From NCBI GenBank assembly GCA_963575645.1, contig OY754469.1:16324001-16388000 (forward strand): a DNA stretch of 64,000 nucleotides. Direction: 5' to 3'. A program made the translations under genes and the position numbers. The notes beneath the pieces were generated by a model. The model saw only the letters and a program-made list of their open reading frames with translations, did not search any database and was not told the DNA's origin. Each line of letters begins with the position of its first letter. Position 1 is the first letter of the stretch. This document shows, piece by piece, positions 54,360-64,000 of this stretch. This DNA comes from Xanthostigma xanthostigma (taxonomy: Eukaryota; Arthropoda; Insecta; Raphidioptera; Raphidiidae).

Positions 54360-54500
54360 AATTGTTACAAAAGAAATATTAAAATTTTGAATTGTTTTAT
54401 CAACTGATTATTTAATTTAAAATCCATCTTGTGAGCTAGCAGGGGAGCCCGCATTGACGTCATTTCAAGCCTCGATGCCAGCCTGCCGGCCAGCAGTTTC

Positions 54501-55094
54501 CCAGTAGTGACTCGTACAATTCACGGAACAAGAAAAAGAGCAAATTTCAGCGTTTCTCATAAGAACCCATGTAAATACTAAGTTACAATTTTTCCGCAAC
54601 TAAGCTCCGAATATTCACAATATTTTAATGGCGTGTTTTGGTAAATACTTGTAACATGTAAACTCAATTTCACTGGGTTATGATCATTTTGATATATTGA
54701 GGGAACTCCCTTAAGAAAAAAGTTACTATAAATTATGTAAGTAGAGGCCTGACAGCTTGATTCGCCCGAGAAAACGAGTGAAATGCGGAAGTTACAGAAG
54801 TGGGATGTGCGCAGCAAACGAGTGAAAATATATACGTGATGACATTTATGACGTGTATGTGTTAACTCTTCTATATGCACAATTGTAGTCATTCATATAT
54901 CATGAAAATGTGCCTACATTAGACGGAAATGTCGTAGAAGATAGGTCGTCAAAGGAAATAAAAACCAGTGTCTTTTATACAATGATCTAACGGCGGCGAA
55001 AAAAACAAGACAATATAGTTTTCTTATCCCACAAATGCCCGCAAAAATGTTGTTTCGAAGGAGAAAGTATTTCAAAAAGTGTATTAAAAAATCT
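54501..55094. other. Unassigned spacer
   Basis: Nothing recognised; the 104-codon minus frame 54578-54892 has no motif. Confidence 0.4.
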
Positions 55095-55505
55095 CTGTAC
55101 TTTGTATTATTGCTTGTCTACTGGTAGTAGAAATTGCGATCCATTTCATTAAATATTTGGTTGAGATTATAGTAGCTTAAGGATAAAATAAAAAGAAGTA
55201 CTACTTTCTTTATATTTTCTCTATTTTCTGACGTTTTTGGCCATCTTCAGAGAAAATTTGGTGTCAAAAATTAAAAAAGTACATTGTCAAAAGTGAATAC
55301 TGTTTGATTACAGAGTTCTTCATATTATTGCTAATTTTTACAAATTTGGTTATTACAAATTTTGCTCTTGAAATTATTTATTATCACAGATCTGTTTTAA
55401 TTGCAAATGGATGAGTCAGTTTTTGTTAGAACTAGTAATGTACTATGACTCTTTTATTTGATCCTTAAGCTACTATAATCTCAGCCAAATATCTGTACTT
55501 TGTAT
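55095..55505. mobile_element. Probable Penelope-like insertion, family D
   Basis: A perfect 13-bp duplication CTGTACTTTGTAT (55095-55107, 55493-55505) flanks an element whose ends GGTTGAGATTATAGTAGCTT and the complement are inverted. A CTGAAGATGGCCAAAAACGTC remnant at 55229-55250 resembles a hammerhead-like motif with helix II collapsed. No coding sequence. Confidence 0.6.
55229..55250 (-). ncRNA. Collapsed hammerhead-like remnant
   Basis: Minus strand: CTGAAGA, T, GGCC, AAAA, ACGTC. The 5' core and the 3' ACGTC survive, but there is no helix II partner, so it cannot fold as a hammerhead. Confidence 0.25.
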
Positions 55506-56799
55506 ATTTTTTACATATTTTGTTTAAAAATGAATAATTCAAAATTTTCATATGACTGAAATTTCTAAATAAACCACTTATATGTTCTTTCAATCAGTTC
55601 TTTTTTACAAAAACATGAGTTACTCAATATTTATGTTTTCCTTTGTTTTCTTTTTCAATCAAATCACATTTATTGAAAAAGATACGGCACTAACGACATG
55701 ATTTCTTCTTGGAGTCATTTGCACATGTAAAGGATCGATACCAAATAAGCCCACAGTATGAAAAATACTTGTTAAGTGTAGATAATATATTAACACAGAA
55801 TATTTACAAGGTTTTAAAAATATTTGCAATAGTCCAAGCGGCGGACGCAAAAATTGGTTTTGATTTTATAATAGATGACGAAACTTTCAGAAAAGATAGT
55901 ATATATAGTGACTTCAATCACTATAGGAAACCCGACAGCGGGAAAACATAATATTTGTTTTATTGTAGTTACTACTTCCATAGAGTTAGAGTTATTATTT
56001 ATTTTTTTTAATTTTGTTGGTAATAACGAGTTTTTTAGGTTGCCGTTTTCAATAATGATCAAACATAATAGTTGTTTTCCATTTTGTTACTAAAATTGGG
56101 ACTATTTTTTACGATCGCCGCTCCCACTACAAGCAATAATTTGTCAATCCAAATTTTCTTACAATGCGTTGTGTAACCCATTAATGCTTTAAGGTTGATT
56201 AATTATTTTTACAGAAATTTAATATTTTTTCCACACTAAACGTGTAAGTATATTAAATGTAAATATTGATTGTCGTAAACAAGTGCCGTTCCAACATCCA
56301 TTAAGTGAATTGATTACATAAAGGTTAATAATAATACAGAAGCTTATTACAGAGGATGACAAAATGTAACTTAAAATAAAAAACGTAATACTTTACGCAA
56401 ATATTATACGTATATTATAGGGCAATGTGCTACTCGAGATAAACTCGTCCTCGTAACTCGTATAATGCCACTCAGTGCCGGCGCTCGAGGGTCGCTTCCT
56501 CGTCGGTTCCCATAAATAATAATTCGGAAAGTCTATAGAAAATTTAATCCGATTTATCCACTCAAAAAACAAGCCGACTTTACTCTTGTTGTTTCATTTA
56601 AGGATCTATGTTATACAAATACGGTGAAATCTCTCCTTGTGAACAGCTCTATTAAGTGGGCATTTCTATTCAATGGACAAAATTTGCGGAAGCAACTTTG
56701 CTCCTATTATTTTACTTATAAAATGCTTTTTAATAAGTCAGCGGTGTGACATACAAACGTGACAACAGAAATAATCGCCAAGGCCAACAAAAATCTTTA
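55506..56799. other. Unassigned spacer
   Basis: Nothing recognised; overlapping frames at 55659-56093 on both strands lack motifs. Confidence 0.4.
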
Positions 56800-57709
56800 T
56801 TAAGGACGTAGTCTGGTGTTCGGGTTTTGAAAAAACGAATTTATTTTTTTTACATTTTAAGTAAGTATATTATATTGAGAAAATACTGTAAAAATTTTAG
56901 ACCGAAATATTAAATATTTACAAAGCTATAGTATATAGTCGAGAGCAGCAACGGTCTTACGGTAAGACTCTTACCTGCTCTTACCTCTCAATTGTTATCA
57001 CGTTACCCTTATACTCTCGCAGAGTAGAGCAAACAAATTAGCAGAAAACGATGCCTTTGAAGAAACGGAAGGTTTACTATACACCAGGCATAACTGATTA
57101 GTGTAAATATTCATTTTTATTTTTTTGTAAGAAATCTGAAATTAAAACTTTAAACGCGTTTTTCTCAAAACTACGTTTTTCTAAGCGGTGCAGGTGATTG
57201 AAACAATTGTATACAACCGATTGCTTTCAGTTTTTCACAGGGTATTCTACACAACAATAGCTCCTCCGTCCGGTACTAGAATTACTTAATTATAAAAATT
57301 ATTTCTATTTTTTTTAACCGATTTTCAACGAAAAAATCACGATTTACTCGTTGTTTTTGTTCTAAAATCCGCCATTTTGTTATTTATCAATAAAAATGTT
57401 TATTTCTAGTACGGGATAGAGCCACAAGCCTACGAAACAATAACCAATTTAATTTTTATAATTCAGTTGACTCCAAGTGACGTTATCACCCGCGCTACCC
57501 ACCTACCTCAATTTAAAGTTGTCTACTTTAGGTTAAAAAAACAATTATAAAATGGCGTAAAATTAAGCAAAAAAAATTTTTTTTTCTTAGTTTACGATGT
57601 CAGTAAAAACATGTAACAAAATTGAAAACATCGTATATTATTTTGATATTAAAAAAAAATTCTGAAATAACGGTTGAAAACGAGCTTGAACATAGGACTA
57701 CGTCCTTAA
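56800..57709. mobile_element. TTAA-flanked TIR element
   Basis: TTAA at 56800-56803 and 57706-57709; ends GGACGTAGTCTGGTGTTC and, inverted, GGACGTAGTCCTATGTTC. 902 bp without a transposase. TTAA duplication suggests piggyBac; TTA would fit PIF/Harbinger and cannot be excluded. Confidence 0.7.
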
Positions 57710-57847
57710 ACGGACATGCAACTACATTAAGGGGTTATACGCAGTTGCACGATTTTTTTCTGAAGAAGGTTTTTTTTGATAAATACAAGAAGTATTAATA
57801 AATGTAGTATGGTAACTTTTACCTTTATTTCGGAATTTTTTATTTTC

Positions 57848-57946
57848 ACATCTCGGTAAACTAAGATGAATGTGCGTGCTCATTCGTTCTTTCATTCATT
57901 CTCATTCGTTCTTTTGCACCCGGGTGAAACCGGGCGGGACCGCTAG
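57848..57946 (+). mobile_element. Helitron family 1, 3' fragment
   Basis: ATCTCGGTAAACTAAGATGA to ACCCGGGTGAAACCGGGCGG, GACCGCTAG, then T. The 3' hairpin is the best preserved in the window. Confidence 0.8.
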
Positions 57947-59158
57947 TAAAACATACAGTGTTAAGACGCAGAACTAGGAAAACCATGGAAAAATTCAAAA
58001 TATGGTTGTACAGGAATTCAAGTACCTAAGAAGAAGTTCTGCGTCATATATAAGCGCGCTGAGATTTGAACCTACCATCTCCCAGGTGCAAGACTAACGC
58101 CCTTATCTCTATAATCTAGATTCTAGACAATTCACTTGAATGTTTGTAAAACGCGCAATTTTGCGAATAATATCTATGTAATTAATTAATTGCCAATTAA
58201 TACAAATTTTAATTTTGCTGAAAGTAAAACGTATTTATTAACCGGCTTCATTTATAATGTAAACATAATTATAAGTAGTGAGTGTTGGTTATTCGTTCCC
58301 AGAAAATTAAACATCCAACAGTGAAAATATATGCCTTTCGACTTGCGCCATCATTTGGTTATACGCACCCTCTTTTGATTTAGTTAAAAACTGAAGGTTC
58401 GCGGGGCTATTTTTAGTCGCTTTAATGAACGACAACTTTCTCCCTTTTCTTGTTAATATAATGAACTATATAGAGCTTCTTGAACGGATGCTACGACGAA
58501 GATGCTCAGAAATCAATCGCTGGTCATTTGATATCTTCTTTTTCTGTTGCACTTATAACTAATGTACCTTGTGTTTGTAAATATCATAAACTTTCTATTT
58601 TTCTCATCCTATTTTTGTGCAGGAGTCCTCGAAAATATTTGACGTTAAGAATTTAAGCAGGGCACTACTCCTAAGAGCCTTGTCTCATCGGGCGCGTTGC
58701 CAAAAAGTTCCTAGTGGCAGACTGCTTTCATTCAATAAACGAATTTTTAAATTTGGAATAAAAAAACTATTGTTGGTATGCTTATTAGGTAATTTTTAAA
58801 ATATTTTGTATCTGGTTCTCTATTGACTCAATTTGTACCTAATATGGTTATAAATAAATTTTGTATTGTATTTTAACTGGTTACGGTACCGTGGTTCCTC
58901 TAGAGTCTAGACTGTCAACAAAGCTACCAAAACAGACACCAGACAGAAACTCAATTTTTAATTTAAAAGATTTTTTGATGAATATTTAAATAATTCGACT
59001 ATTTTTTTAAATTAAATTTCTTGTACCTATTTCGTGAAAATTAGTTAAATTGCAAAAAAAAAATTGTGGAAAACGTGCTGACGAGACAGGCCAAAATGAC
59101 AGTGCAATTGAGTGAGGGAGTGTAACTGATAGCTCAATCAACGCGGTTCAGCTGTCAG
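57947..59158. other. Unassigned spacer
   Basis: Apart from the tRNA-like relic at 58053-58118 nothing is recognised. Confidence 0.4.
58053..58118 (-). pseudogene. tRNA-like / SINE-head relic
   Basis: Minus strand has GATAAGGGCGTTAGTCTTGC and box B GGTTCAAATCTC at spacing normal for a tRNA. Stems do not pair well; probably a decayed SINE head unrelated to the one at 4.6 kb. Confidence 0.35.
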
Positions 59159-59822
59159 TAAGGCTGGTTTACATGAGAGGCGTTAAACGCGCGTTAGCCA
59201 AACGCGCGTTTACAATTTTAATCCAATTGCATATAACTGTACATAATGATAACGCGCGTTGTTGGGCGACGCGCGTTCAACGCCACGATAATGCAAATAC
59301 CCTGTCTACGCGCGTCAACGCGCGTTTAGCTCATGTCTAACTAAACATTGATTAGCATTGATGTGTTCAGTTGCAACGCGCGATTTGAAGCGATAGGTTC
59401 CTGCTGTCCAATATTTTCGATTATTATTCTTTCTAAAAAGTTTTCTTTAAAATAAAAAATGGTTGGAGAAGAATTTGATTATGATCTATTCATCGATGAA
59501 ATAGTAGTTGAAAAATTTAGGTTCATAATTTCTGAGACTCGGATAAAGTGTAATGTACAAGCTTGAGGTAAGTCTATTTTGTAAAATAGGATGAACCCAA
59601 TATTTTCGATTTTTTCTATGACGCAGTCTTCTTCGATATTGCATCCATAAACAGATTGCATCTGCAACGTCCATCTTCGACAGAATACAAAACTCGACTA
59701 GCGTATAAACTATAAAATAAACGCGCTCTTAACGCGTAAAATCGGTAACCATGTGAACAGTGGTATAAATATCAACGTGCGTTGTACGCCCGATTAACGC
59801 TCTTCATGTGAGCTAGCCCTAA
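59159..59822. mobile_element. PIF/Harbinger element, internally deleted
   Basis: TAA at 59159-59161 and 59820-59822; ends GGCTGGTTTACATGAGAG and, inverted, GGGCTAGCTCACATGAAGAG. The left sub-terminal 180 bp are packed with AACGCGCGTT motifs, probable transposase-binding repeats. A transposase fragment lies at 59486-59674. 658 bp. Confidence 0.78.
59486..59674 (-). pseudogene. PIF/Harbinger transposase N-terminal fragment
   Basis: MDVADAICLWMQYRRRLRHR, KNRKYWVHPILQNR, YPSLRNYEPKFFNYYF. The YWVHPI and F-x-N/S-YF blocks are the hallmark start of HARBI1-like nucleases. 62 codons, then a stop; the DDE region is deleted. The overlapping frame 59479-59667 is a shadow. Confidence 0.75.
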
Positions 59823-59962
59823 TATAAAGGCGTATCGATGCTGGCAGTGCAACCAAGTTGGTCGCCGAATCAAAGGAAGTCGATTGATATATTCTTAACA
59901 TTCGTTTTACTGGCAGCTCAACCGGTTGCGTTGCCACGGTAGCATGCCCGGTGAGGCAGCTC

Positions 59963-60567
59963 CCTTAGAGCAGGGGTGTCAGACTGATTCTTCTAAAGGG
60001 CCATTTATAAGATTTACAGTGTGTTAGCGGGCCAGACTCTAAGTTAAAAACTAAAACACATATGGAAATTAAAATCTTTATTTATTTAGTTTAAATTAAT
60101 TTTCATATAAAGGTAATAAAAAGGGTAAATTATCTTGAGCTTGAGGATCCAGACACCTGAGTTCTCTTTTTTTGATAAGCTCGTTGATGTCAGGTGTCAT
60201 AGTTGAGGTAATTATTTTCAGAATAGATTCTGGTCACGGACCGTATTAAGATGGCTTGAGGGTTGAATGCGGGCCGTGGGCCGTATCTTTGCCATCACGG
60301 CCTTAGACCAGGGGTGTCAGACTGATTTTTCTAAAGGGTCATTTATAAGATGTAGGGTGTGTTAGCGAAAACCTTTTTTTATTTAGTTTTAATCAATGTT
60401 CATATAAAGGTAATAAAAATTAAAAAGGGTAAATTATCTTGAGCTTGAGCCTGAGGTCTTATGTTTTTGATAAGCTCATTGATGTCAGGTGTAGTTATTT
60501 CCAGATTAGATGGCTTGAGGGCCGGATGTGGCCCGCGTGCCGTATCTTTGACATCACTGCCTTAGAG
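59963..60567. mobile_element. Tandem dimer of a hAT MITE
   Basis: CCTTAGAG (59963-59970), copy 1 (59971-60300), CCTTAGAC (60301-60308), copy 2 (60309-60559), CCTTAGAG (60560-60567). Both copies start CAGGGGTGTCAGACTGAT and contain GGTAAATTATCTTGAGCTTG; copy 2 is 79 bp shorter. Outer 8-mers are identical and the middle one differs in the last base. No transposase. Confidence 0.82.
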
Positions 60568-60587
60568 TTAGAAGCTACACGGAGTAA

Positions 60588-60620
60588 TAAGAGAGAGAGA
60601 GATAGAGAGAGAGAAGAGAG
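60588..60620. repeat. (GA)n simple repeat
   Basis: AGAGAGAGAGATAGAGAGAG and following purine run. Confidence 0.85.
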
Positions 60621-60625
60621 GTGGC

Positions 60626-61267
60626 TCTGAAATAACTGATAAGGATAAATCTAAAGTTTATCTTGTTCATTGCACGCATGTGTTACCATTGTTCAACTTG
60701 CAGCGTACAAATGATAATTAAGTACCCAAAGAAATTGAGGTCAAGAAAAGACGCATAACTACGTTTTCGTGAACGTGATCATGCCGCCTTGCCTATAAAG
60801 AGCTGGACCCATCTCAACCTTTCTTTTTGTCAGTTTGATTAATATTATATCATCCCAGTTTCTTGTTGAACCATTATGTGAAAACTAAAAGTGAGGGCCA
60901 GCACGTTTTGTGAACACTGAATTCTGTCAGGATATGGAAATATGGCGGTGCAGCAGCTTGACTTCACTCTTATAAAATAATAATTTATGTATCACATTCT
61001 TTCGGTCCATATCTATAGGCGAACGATAATTATTAGGCCATGCCAAGCTAACGAACACTCAGTGTACGTTTTTATATGAACTAAAGAGTTTTTTAACACA
61101 CTCATAACTTGGTTTCCCATTGAGCTAGTAACATGAAAATGCTCCATTTCATCAAGGTCCTATAAAAAGTCAAGCTTCTATCTCAAAGTGTCTCGGAATA
61201 CTTCCTGTGCATTTAGAAAGCTTAAATTTACCACATGCAGAAGGCTTTGAGTATGCAGTATGTAAAC
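60626..61267. other. Unassigned spacer with a weak promoter-like pair
   Basis: CTATAAAG at 60793-60800 and TCAGTTT at 60830-60836 (38 bp apart) resemble TATA plus arthropod initiator, but the spacing is a little long and no gene follows. Confidence 0.2.
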
Positions 61268-61466
61268 CATAGAGATATAAGTAACTAGAGTTCGTTGAGA
61301 GAGAGAACGCTGCAGCGGGCTCAGAAAACCAGATATATGTTTACTCAAATCAGCATTGTTTTGTATCATTAGTTACCATAGAGATAAGGAACTTTTCTCT
61401 CTCTGAATTGCAGACACTTTCACGGCTCACTAACGTACTCTAGTCTAATATCTCTATGATGTAAAC
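61260..61466. mobile_element. MITE M2, copy 3 (perfect duplication)
   Basis: Element 61268-61458 with ends CATAGAGATATAAGTAAC and CTAATATCTCTATG, flanked by ATGTAAAC on both sides (61260-61267, 61459-61466). It fixes the 8-bp duplication length for the family. A 63-codon minus frame inside is not a gene. Confidence 0.85.
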
Positions 61467-61961
61467 AGGCTGCACATAGGGAAATTAGCATTGGGAAAAA
61501 ATCAATGGATCAGAGTTAGCCGTGGCTGCATTAATTGCGTATTTCTATTGAGTTACCAGGGCAATCTTGAGGATTTCTATTTTATTTTGATTTATTTTTA
61601 TTTTACTTGCCTTTTTAATAATAAAATGCTCTTAGAAATAATTATTTTTATATTTTTACAAAAATAGAACAAAAAAGTAACTCCATCTGTTTGGAAACAT
61701 TTCATTCAAAAATTGTCTGACTGGCATGACGTTATGCACGTTGGTAAATCAGCGACCCAATGTTCAGCTACAGTACGAATAGGCGGAGATATTAGATCTC
61801 GGAACATATTTATGTATTTTTGGGAATTTAATGTCCCATTAATAAAAAAAAGTATCTGTCAAAACTAAAAACAAGATTTCAAGTTTTTCGAGTGATGGGT
61901 AACTCTGATCCATTCATTTTTTTCCAATGCTAATTTTCCTATGTGCAACTTACCTGTTTAG
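61465..61961 (-). mobile_element. TIR element with Tc1-like transposase relic
   Basis: ACAGGCTGCACATAGGGAAA at the left and its complement near 61938-61958 on the right, extending ~60 bp with a few gaps (AATGGATCAGAGTTA shared). Minus translation of 61690-61850 contains INGTLNSQKYIN and RTVAEHW, like the middle of Tc1 transposases ('v-GTLnSqkYi'), interrupted by a stop. Deleted on both sides. Confidence 0.6.
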
Positions 61962-62457
61962 ATACTGTGCATAAAGGAAAAAAATGAAAAATCCACAAAA
62001 TTATCCCCTTAAACTATGGACTGTCTGTGAATTTGTTATTAATTTTCAAAATCATTGACATTCTACCAAAAATGCACTGTAAAGAGAACTCGGCTCATTT
62101 TTTCATATTTATGTTTTTAATTGGATTTCTGATAACAAAAACTATTTAATATTCAAAGTACAAAACTGTTCTATCAGCAATGACCCCGAAAAACGAAATC
62201 TAGAATAAAAGAAATATTAAACTTAGTAATGTCTACATCTTCTGATACGAACTATGAAATTATATGTACATTTTATCGTATTAAATTATCAGTTACGATA
62301 GTGTAATTAAGAAACTAATGACCTTAACAATTTCAGTTATACAAACTGCGACAAAATCACGCTTCGAATTATATGGACCCGATTATATAAGAAAAAAAAA
62401 ATGATTAAAGAAGAAATAGCCCAAGCGTTCTCTGCCAACTCGATACGCCATCTTATG
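61962..62457. other. Unassigned spacer
   Basis: Nothing recognised. Confidence 0.45.
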
Positions 62458-62970
62458 TTAAGGTGGCACTTCACATGGGTATTTGTGTTCGCTATTGGGT
62501 GTTTGTTGTATTTGGCAAAATATATGACGTTCAAGACAAACATGCAAATAGAGGCAAATACGACCATCCATGGCAATCAAATAACAAACACACAAACATT
62601 TGGCAGCAGAACGCAAGGTTCAAAATTCCAGGATTTTTAGCACTGTTTAATTGTCCCAATTCATTTTCAATAGTAATTGTTCCAGTTCTCGCTCACAGCA
62701 CACACAAAAATACTGCACGTCCGTACAGGTTCACGGCGCGTGCACTTCTGAATATGGCCATTATGTGGACGGTTTATTTGCGTATTTGCCTATTTGACTC
62801 CTTTGATGTGCCTCAAAAAACCGACGAGCGCACGGTAACAGGTATTTGGTATTGGCCTTATTTGTCAAATAGGCAAATAAGGCCAACACTTTGTCAAATA
62901 GACTGTCCACAGTTGGTAATTGTTTGCCAAATATGCCAAATACAAATAGCCATGTGAAGTGCCGGCATTA
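62458..62970. mobile_element. PIF/Harbinger-like MITE M3
   Basis: TTA at 62458-62460 and 62968-62970; TIRs AGGTGGCACTTCACATGGGT and, inverted, TGCCGGCACTTCACATGGCT. The right half is packed with TATTTG/CAAATA units, including the hairpin at 62854-62884. 507 bp. The long frame at 62463-62957 lies wholly inside the element and has no protein motif. Confidence 0.78.
62854..62884. repeat. 11-bp-arm palindrome
   Basis: GGCCTTATTTG and CAAATAAGGCC around a 9-base centre; sub-terminal motif of the MITE. Confidence 0.8.
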
Positions 62971-64000
62971 GAGATAAGTCAAACATCAAACAGCTTTGTA
63001 CAGTCGCGTCGCGTCGCTTCGCTTTGAGCGACATTTCTTGAGACAATGCGACAGAATAAATTTATCGCCGCGAAGATTGACAAACAACGATAAAACATTG
63101 CAAACAGTAGGAAGTGCGTATTAGGGATATTTTGACATGATACTTCTGATGGCACGATCGTGTAAGTTTGCATGTTGAAAAATGCGAACGTAATGAAAAG
63201 TGAAACGCTTAAACTCATCACGTATTTCATTACGTAATTATTATATTATTATTATTAAGTATAAATATTAGAAGGTCTATTCCTGCTCTATCGGCCGGTG
63301 CTTTCCGTTGGCCTTATCATTTATCCCATGATCCGTCCTTCTTTTGTGTCCACGTCTTTGGATATAGTATAAGCTCAAATAGTCGTTTAGTATATCATAT
63401 AGATCAAGATATTTTTGAATATTATAATTATTATTGTCATTACCCTATTTTTTACCTCCATTCCAAAAAAAAAAAATCTTTTTTTTTTCTTTACTCCTTC
63501 TGTATACATGTAATTACTTCAAAATGGAAAAAAAATATTTTTTACCGATGATGGCTGATTGTGTAAACAAAGGCCAAAAAATCCTTATATTTAAAAAAAA
63601 AAAATATTAGAAGAAAATATTATAAACGTTAAATATTAGAAGAAAACAGACAGCAGTGCAGTTTTCTATGTATATAAAGTCGTCAATAAAAGATAAAAAT
63701 ATTCAAAACATTTAATAAGAACCGCAAAACGCCACAAGTGACAGTCAGGAAACAGATGAATATCGATCGCTCCACTTTTTACAAAGGAAAGCTGCCAGGA
63801 AAGTAAGCCGTGCGTGTTTCAATTTCCGTTATGCTCTCAGTTGTATTAGTATCTAAAGTAAAGCTCTTTCGCATCTAACTCCCGTAGTTACCATATTTTT
63901 TATATGAAAAATTGTTAAAAATTGAAATATATAGGAAAAAAAGTGTGTTTAAAGGTAGTGTAAGAGCAAATGAACTGGTTCTTTTGTAGATAATATAGAT
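62971..64000. other. Unassigned 1 kb at window end
   Basis: ATTATTATTATTA microsatellite at about 63239-63257 and poly-A runs; 63720-63810 is slightly GC-richer with a donor-like GGAAAGTAAG, not enough to call an exon. Confidence 0.35.

Larger units (their letters stand above)
53545..54423. mobile_element. Penelope-like insertion, family B
   Basis: Insertion 53556-54413 with a near-perfect duplication AATTTTAAAAT / AATTTAAAAT. Two long inverted arms (about 53566-53960 and 54067-54400) each carry GTTTTATCAACTGATTATTT (or complement), a hammerhead-like motif and part of a coding region; a third partial terminal repeat lies at 53985-54066. Different in sequence from family A. The palindromic plan is the same as in the smaller Penelope insertions. 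Confidence 0.8.
53338..54500 (-). mobile_element. Harbinger MITE M1, copy split by a Penelope element
   Basis: AGGTCGCTGAACACGAGG at 53338 (TAA just before) opens a minus copy of the 16.4 kb MITE that reads to TTCTAATTTTAAAAT (53555) and resumes at 54424 with CCATCTTGTGAGCTAGCA and TGACGTCA (54455-54462). The other two copies read straight through this point, giving the empty site. The far end is eroded. Confidence 0.78.

Noticed and set aside
55659-56093. Overlapping frames on both strands
   Set aside because: No motifs, several alternative frames of equal length; chance in AT-rich DNA.
62463-62957. A 164-codon plus-strand frame
   Set aside because: It lies completely inside the TTA-flanked MITE at 62461-62967, starts in the TIR and has no protein motif.

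Overview
This 64 kb window is AT-rich animal nuclear DNA, most likely from an arthropod and probably an insect. The evidence is a tRNA-headed SINE, short Helitrons with TCTATACTAATA-type starts, many TA, TTA/TAA and 8-bp-duplication DNA transposon remnants, GIY-YIG Penelope-like retroelements, and poly-A/T-rich spacers without bacterial gene structure. I found no intact host protein-coding gene. The only long, uninterrupted and clearly recognisable coding region is a 5'-truncated Penelope-like reverse transcriptase/endonuclease on the minus strand at about 14.4-16.3 kb. Other coding traces are transposon fragments: LINE tails at 5.7-6.3, 11.8-12.3, 21.2-21.5 and 34.3 kb, a Tc1/mariner-like transposase at 26.3-26.7 kb, PIF/Harbinger N-termini at 32.4-32.8 and 59.5-59.7 kb, and a Tc1-like relic at 61.7 kb.

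Layout. 0-9 kb: two Helitron families (one nested in the other), a 0.8 kb fold-back element, a complete tRNA-SINE with 12-bp duplications, a LINE 3' end and a second tRNA-carrying Helitron. 9-18 kb: small Penelope insertions, a composite hAT element, the large Penelope copy, a PIF/Harbinger MITE, a third Penelope-type inverted repeat, a nested-palindrome element and a small hAT. 18-29 kb: hairpin MITEs, a 723-bp hAT carrying a LINE tail, a 1 kb inverted repeat, a mariner-like pseudogene and three identical 147-bp tandem units. 29-38 kb: a Harbinger element split by a hAT, more Penelope insertions, a LINE tail and a four-unit array of GCGCATGCGC palindromes. 38-50 kb: several TIR/fold-back elements, a partly duplicated Harbinger MITE, a pogo-like MITE and a GC-richer block that may be a host promoter with a non-coding first exon. 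50-64 kb: a Helitron with a tRNA-Lys-like segment, a Harbinger MITE invaded by a second Penelope family, a TTAA-flanked element, a tandem hAT dimer and further MITEs.

How the parts relate. The elements do not form a pathway; they record successive insertion, often one inside another. The most interesting common thread is a ribozyme-like hairpin in the terminal repeats of at least three Penelope-like families: CUGANGA, one extra nucleotide, a short stem-loop, then GAAA and a short palindrome. This is the conserved core of a type I hammerhead ribozyme, but in every well-preserved copy one extra base sits between A9 and helix II. Penelope-like elements are known to carry hammerhead motifs; the systematic extra base and the dimer-only helix III are the points most worth testing. 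Coordinates of decayed elements are approximate where no target duplication is visible.
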